From a virus, in the IMG/VR virus record IMGVR_UViG_3300032287_002969, positions 1 to 22,795 of that record: 22,795 nt of DNA; one strand, 5' to 3'. The translations under genes and the position numbers were made by a program. The notes under the pieces are model-generated. The model searched no databases, was not told the origin of the DNA, and saw only the letters and a program-made list of their open reading frames with translations. This document shows positions 20,075-22,795 of the stretch, piece by piece. Position 1 is the stretch's first letter; every line of letters begins with the position of its first letter.

Positions 20075-21322
20075 ATGCCTCAATTTTCAGACGACCTATT
20101 TTTAGGTTCTGCACCAACTTTTATGGGTACAGGTCTACGCAACTATTCAACTACCGCAATCGGTGGCACTGGTAGCGTTTCGTCCACAACCTTAACAATC
20201 ACCTCTGTGGGCTTTGGCGCACCGATCACGCTCGGCATGTTTGTTGATGGCGCAGGCGTGACTGACGGTACGTACATCACTGCTTTTGGTACCGGTACCG
20301 GCGGCGTAGGTACTTATACTCTTAACCAAGCAATTAATATTGCAAACACTGTTGCATTGACTTTGCATGATTTAGAGCTTTTTGACAATCCGTCTCCAAT
20401 GAGCATTGGTGTTGGCCCACTAGGTCGCATCTACGTTTGGGATGTGGTTCCTCAAGCTGCTGTTGCGAATAATATTGCCGCTTCACAAACTCCTGCTGCC
20501 GCGGGTGCATTGACGTTAACGGCTGGGACAAGCGTAAAGTCAATTACAACAGCCGCTGGCACTTCTGCTTTTGCTCTTGATGTGCCTCGTGGCGTTAGCG
20601 TAACAACTGCAACTGCCGCTGCTGCAACATTATCAAGCGTTGTGATTGCAGGCACTGGTGGTCAAATCACCTTCACCTCGCAAGCTGGTTTGGTAACTGG
20701 TCAGCGTTTGACAATCTCTGGCACTTTAGGTGGCACAGGTACTATCACTGGCTACACCAACCCAACGACCTACATCCTGACCGCTGTGACAGCAACCTCT
20801 GCAACGCTCACTACTACAGCAGGTGCGGCAGTGGTGACCACGGCAGGTACACCGACAGGCTTGACTTACACCTTGGGCGTGGCTCCTGTGACTGTGACTG
20901 TCTCTGGTTTTGACGTTTACGGTCAAGCAATGAGCGAGGCAATCACCTCTAGCGCTGCTGTGAGCACTGCTGTGAGCGGTTTGAAAGCCTTCTACCTCAT
21001 CACCTCTGTGAGCGTGAGTGGCGCGACTGGTACTGCCTTGACTGTTGGAACAACCAACGTGTTGGGTTGCCCAGTTCGTGTTCCTAACATTGCTTATGTG
21101 GCAAGCGTTAAGAGTAACAACGCTTTGGCGCAAGATGGCGGTAGTTTTATTGCCGCTGATACTGCAACTGCTACGACCACCACTGGTGACGTTCGCGGTA
21201 CATACACCCCTGCTACCGCATCGAATGGCATCGTTCGTACAGTAGTCGGAATCTTGTTGCCAGCAATTGCTGTTGGTCCAAACTCAACTCGTACCGGCGC
21301 TCTCGGCGTCACTCAAGCCTAA
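20075..21322 (+). CDS. Modular beta-rich head decoration/fibre-like protein, 415 aa
   Basis: This protein is extremely rich in Thr, Ala, Gly, Ser and Val. Its core (1-29, 99-180, 290-415) has D-V-P-R-G-V-S-V (169-176) and V-T-V-S-G-F-D-V-Y-G-Q-A-M (293-305), which read as one continuous decoration domain if the insert is removed. Two segments look inserted. Residues 30-98 have G-x-G-V-T-D-G-T-Y-I and G-T-G-G-V-G-T-Y-T-L-N-Q. Residues about 185-289 have L-V-T-G-Q-R-L-T-I-S-G-T and G-L-T-Y-T-L-G. Both are module types that recur in phage surface proteins. It probably displays on the capsid exterior. AGGAG precedes ATG; expression depends on read-through of the upstream terminator or an unseen promoter. 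Confidence 0.65.
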   Translation: MPQFSDDLFLGSAPTFMGTGLRNYSTTAIGGTGSVSSTTLTITSVGFGAPITLGMFVDGAGVTDGTYITAFGTGTGGVGTYTLNQAINIANTVALTLHDLELFDNPSPMSIGVGPLGRIYVWDVVPQAAVANNIAASQTPAAAGALTLTAGTSVKSITTAAGTSAFALDVPRGVSVTTATAAAATLSSVVIAGTGGQITFTSQAGLVTGQRLTISGTLGGTGTITGYTNPTTYILTAVTATSATLTTTAGAAVVTTAGTPTGLTYTLGVAPVTVTVSGFDVYGQAMSEAITSSAAVSTAVSGLKAFYLITSVSVSGATGTALTVGTTNVLGCPVRVPNIAYVASVKSNNALAQDGGSFIAADTATATTTTGDVRGTYTPATASNGIVRTVVGILLPAIAVGPNSTRTGALGVTQA

Positions 21323-21332
21323 GGAGTAGATC

Positions 21333-21908
21333 ATGGGTTTTAAAGAGATGAAGATGATGAAATCAACTGAGCCATCAGTTGATGAAGTTGGTAAAGGTAT
21401 GAAGAAAGGCGGCAAGACTAAAATGGCCGATGGCGGTATGCCTATGGGCGCATTGCAAGCGGCCGCTGCGGCAGCTCCCGCAATGACTCGTCGTCGTCCT
21501 ATGCCTGCTCGTCGCCCTGATCCTCGTGCAGCTATGATGGAAGCGGCCATGGCGGAACAAGCCGCTGCTCGCCCTATGATGCGTAAAAAAGGCGGCGAAG
21601 TTGAAAGCAAAGCAATGCACATGAAAGAAGAAAGCCAGATTAAAGGCATTAAGAAAGAATTAATGTCTCATGAAGGCAAACCGGCATCAAAGGCCCATAA
21701 AGGTCTTAAGACTGGCGGTGTGGCTAATGCTCAAGGCGGCTACAAAAAAGGCGGTATGCCTAAATACGCAACTGGCGGAATTATCCAAAAGTATGCAACT
21801 GGCGGCGTAGTTAATGGTCAAGGTGGCTATAAAGATGGCGGCTTTGCTAAAATGATGTGCGAAGGCGGTTCAGGCCATAAAGCCATGAAAAAAGGCGGTT
21901 CCTTTTAG
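21333..21908 (+). CDS. GG-motif-rich basic protein, 191 aa
   Basis: This low-complexity basic protein carries twelve G-G pairs, most preceded by Lys/Asp/Thr/Gln and followed by a hydrophobic or Lys residue (pairs at 26, 34, 87, 128, 135, 140, 148, 157, 164, 169, 178 and 188). K-Y-A-T-G-G-I-I is followed at once by Q-K-Y-A-T-G-G-V-V. N-x-Q-G-G-Y-K-x-G-G occurs twice. Residues 40-80 are Ala/Met/Arg/Pro-rich. There is one Cys and no membrane segment or known domain. AAGGAG lies before the ATG. Similar GG-rich proteins are frequent and unexplained in environmental phages, from recollection. It may be a DNA- or capsid-binding minor head protein. Confidence 0.75.
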   Translation: MGFKEMKMMKSTEPSVDEVGKGMKKGGKTKMADGGMPMGALQAAAAAAPAMTRRRPMPARRPDPRAAMMEAAMAEQAAARPMMRKKGGEVESKAMHMKEESQIKGIKKELMSHEGKPASKAHKGLKTGGVANAQGGYKKGGMPKYATGGIIQKYATGGVVNGQGGYKDGGFAKMMCEGGSGHKAMKKGGSF

Positions 21909-21912
21909 ATAA

Positions 21913-21938
21913 GCATGGGGGTTCGCCCCCTGCTTTTT
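21913..21938 (+). terminator. GC-rich hairpin with T-run between structural genes
   Basis: GCA-T-GGGGG / CCCCC-TGC around TTCG, with one bulged T, followed by TTTTT (21934-21938). It resembles an intrinsic terminator, but GGAG for the next gene begins at the next base, so it may only trim expression or block RNases. Confidence 0.65.
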
Positions 21939-21948
21939 GGAGATATTT

Positions 21949-22368
21949 ATGACTATTACTGCCACCTCGCAGACATTGTTTGACGGCGAGCGCGTCGCTA
22001 TTATGAAGTTTTATACCACCATGAGCACAACGGAGAACGAATCCGCTGTGGCAAAAGTCACGCCTTCTGCGCTTTTACCTTCAAATGCCGGTGGTGCTTG
22101 TGATGCTGTAAGCATTTTAAAGATACACGCGTTGACCCACGGCTTAGAAGTTCAGTTAAATTGGGCAGCCACTGCGCCAGTGGTCATTGGAACAATCCCA
22201 CAGAATACAAATTACACCCAAGACTTTTCTGGCTTTGGCGGTTTGTGGAATAACGCAGGCGCCGGTAAGACGGGTGTCATTACGTTTACAACGCTAGATG
22301 GATCGGCAGGTGATACCTATACGATTATTCTAGAAATGCAAAAGCATTATGTAAATCCTACAAACTAA
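21949..22368 (+). CDS. Small structural-type protein, 139 aa
   Basis: The start is ATG 21949 with GGAG six bases upstream; an in-frame TTG at 21937 would place the ribosome site inside the gene. The protein is beta-rich with no Lys/Arg clusters. It has L-F-D-G-E-R-V-A-I-M-K-F-Y, L-N-W-A-A-T-A-P-V-V, Q-D-F-S-G-F-G-G-L-W-N-N-A-G and D-T-Y-T-I-I-L-E-M-Q-K. Proteins with this D-F-S-x-F-G-G-L-x-N-N-A-G string are frequent in phage structural regions, from recollection, and usually stay unannotated. It may be a capsid-associated or neck component. Confidence 0.72.
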   Translation: MTITATSQTLFDGERVAIMKFYTTMSTTENESAVAKVTPSALLPSNAGGACDAVSILKIHALTHGLEVQLNWAATAPVVIGTIPQNTNYTQDFSGFGGLWNNAGAGKTGVITFTTLDGSAGDTYTIILEMQKHYVNPTN

Positions 22369-22370
22369 TC

Positions 22371-22795
22371 ATGCCAAGCAAATCACCTGAGCAGAAGCGC
22401 TTGATGCAAGCGGTGGCCCATAGTCCTGAGTTTGCCAAGAAAGTTGGTATTCCTCAGAAAGTGGGTAGAGAGTTTGCAAAAGCAGATAAGACCATGAAAG
22501 GCGGTGGTCTATATGAGAATATCCATGCCAAGCGTGAACGCATTGCAGAAGGCTCTGGTGAGAAAATGCGCAAAGTAGGAAGTGCCGGTGCACCGACTGC
22601 TGAGGCGTTTAAGCAATCGGCCAAGACCGCTAAGAAGAAAGACGGCGGTGATGTATCACTTTCAGTGGGTCGTGGTGAAAAATTATCTGTTGAGCGCGGC
22701 GCTGGACTCACAGCCAAGGGTCGTGCCAAATACAATAGAGAGACGGGAAGCAACCTAAAAGCGCCTCAGCCCGAGGGGGGTTCTCGTAAAGATTC
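22371..22795 (+). CDS. Two-module phage protein, 3' end outside window
   Basis: The open frame from ATG 22371 runs without a stop to the window edge (141 codons). The N-terminal part M-P-S-K-S-P-E-Q-K-R-L-M-Q-A-V-A-H and K-K-V-G-I-P-Q-K-V-G-R-E-F (to about residue 40) is a short module familiar in many phages. The later part L-T-A-K-G-R-A-K-Y-N-R-E-T-G-S-N-L-K (about 113-130) is another widespread phage module, normally followed by a Cys-containing segment outside this window. The linker is basic and includes K-D-G-G-D-V (about 94-99), the GG motif. It follows the previous stop by two bases and has no obvious ribosome site, so coupling is likely. Function is unknown. Confidence 0.7.
   Translation, partial: MPSKSPEQKRLMQAVAHSPEFAKKVGIPQKVGREFAKADKTMKGGGLYENIHAKRERIAEGSGEKMRKVGSAGAPTAEAFKQSAKTAKKKDGGDVSLSVGRGEKLSVERGAGLTAKGRAKYNRETGSNLKAPQPEGGSRKD

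Noticed and set aside
20075-21322. Diversity-generating retroelement variable region in the Thr/Gly-rich protein
   Set aside because: No reverse transcriptase or template repeat is present and no C-type lectin-like C-terminus is apparent.
21700-21905. Repeated GGCGG-containing DNA as a CRISPR-like or minisatellite array
   Set aside because: Spacing is irregular and similarity is at protein level (GG motif), with silent codon changes.

Overview
This window looks like part of the genome of a tailed double-stranded DNA bacteriophage (Caudoviricetes). It contains terminase small and large subunits, a portal, a scaffold-like protein, a Mu gpT/HK97-type major capsid protein and decoration proteins in canonical order, plus a phage-type primase-helicase. 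No tail, lysis or integrase gene is visible, so morphology and lifestyle stay open. Shine-Dalgarno sites and -10 boxes are of bacterial sigma-70 type, and the phage appears to supply its own GroES-like cochaperonin, so the host is a bacterium with GroEL. A close named relative cannot be given from sequence alone. The style (short GG-motif proteins, modular beta-rich decoration protein) resembles phages known mostly from aquatic metagenomes; that is an impression from memory.

Layout. Positions 1-1973 run on the minus strand: a small coiled-coil protein, a tRNA with a CAU anticodon, a DUF932 protein, a 57-aa protein and a Cro/YdaS-like DNA-binding protein. Two of these small genes share the same promoter core, leader and 3' flank although the proteins differ. 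A 117-bp divergent control region (1974-2090) separates this block from the plus strand. There a primase-SF3 helicase (2091-4553) is followed by a 312-bp gene-free stretch with repeated GTAAC-type motifs, then a VRR-NUC nuclease and TerS, TerL.

Between TerL and portal lie two large genes (564 and 1514 aa). They share collinear N-terminal motifs and carry domains typical of phage polyvalent proteins. Next come the portal, two small proteins, a GroES-like protein, the scaffold and a conserved unknown. A strong promoter with three consecutive stem-loops then leads into a decoration-like protein and the major capsid protein, which ends at a textbook terminator. The right end holds a modular beta-rich decoration protein, a glycine-pair-rich protein, a small structural-type protein and a fusion of two phage modules cut by the window edge.

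How it works together. The minus-strand block and primase are probably early functions under a Cro-like switch. The plus-strand block builds and fills the head. The most unusual signal is a short motif of the form x-[KRTAED]-G-G-x-[V/M/I/A], sometimes inside a longer I-Q-K-Y-A-x-G-G context. It recurs in six different head-region proteins and is encoded with synonymous differences, which suggests selection on the peptide.
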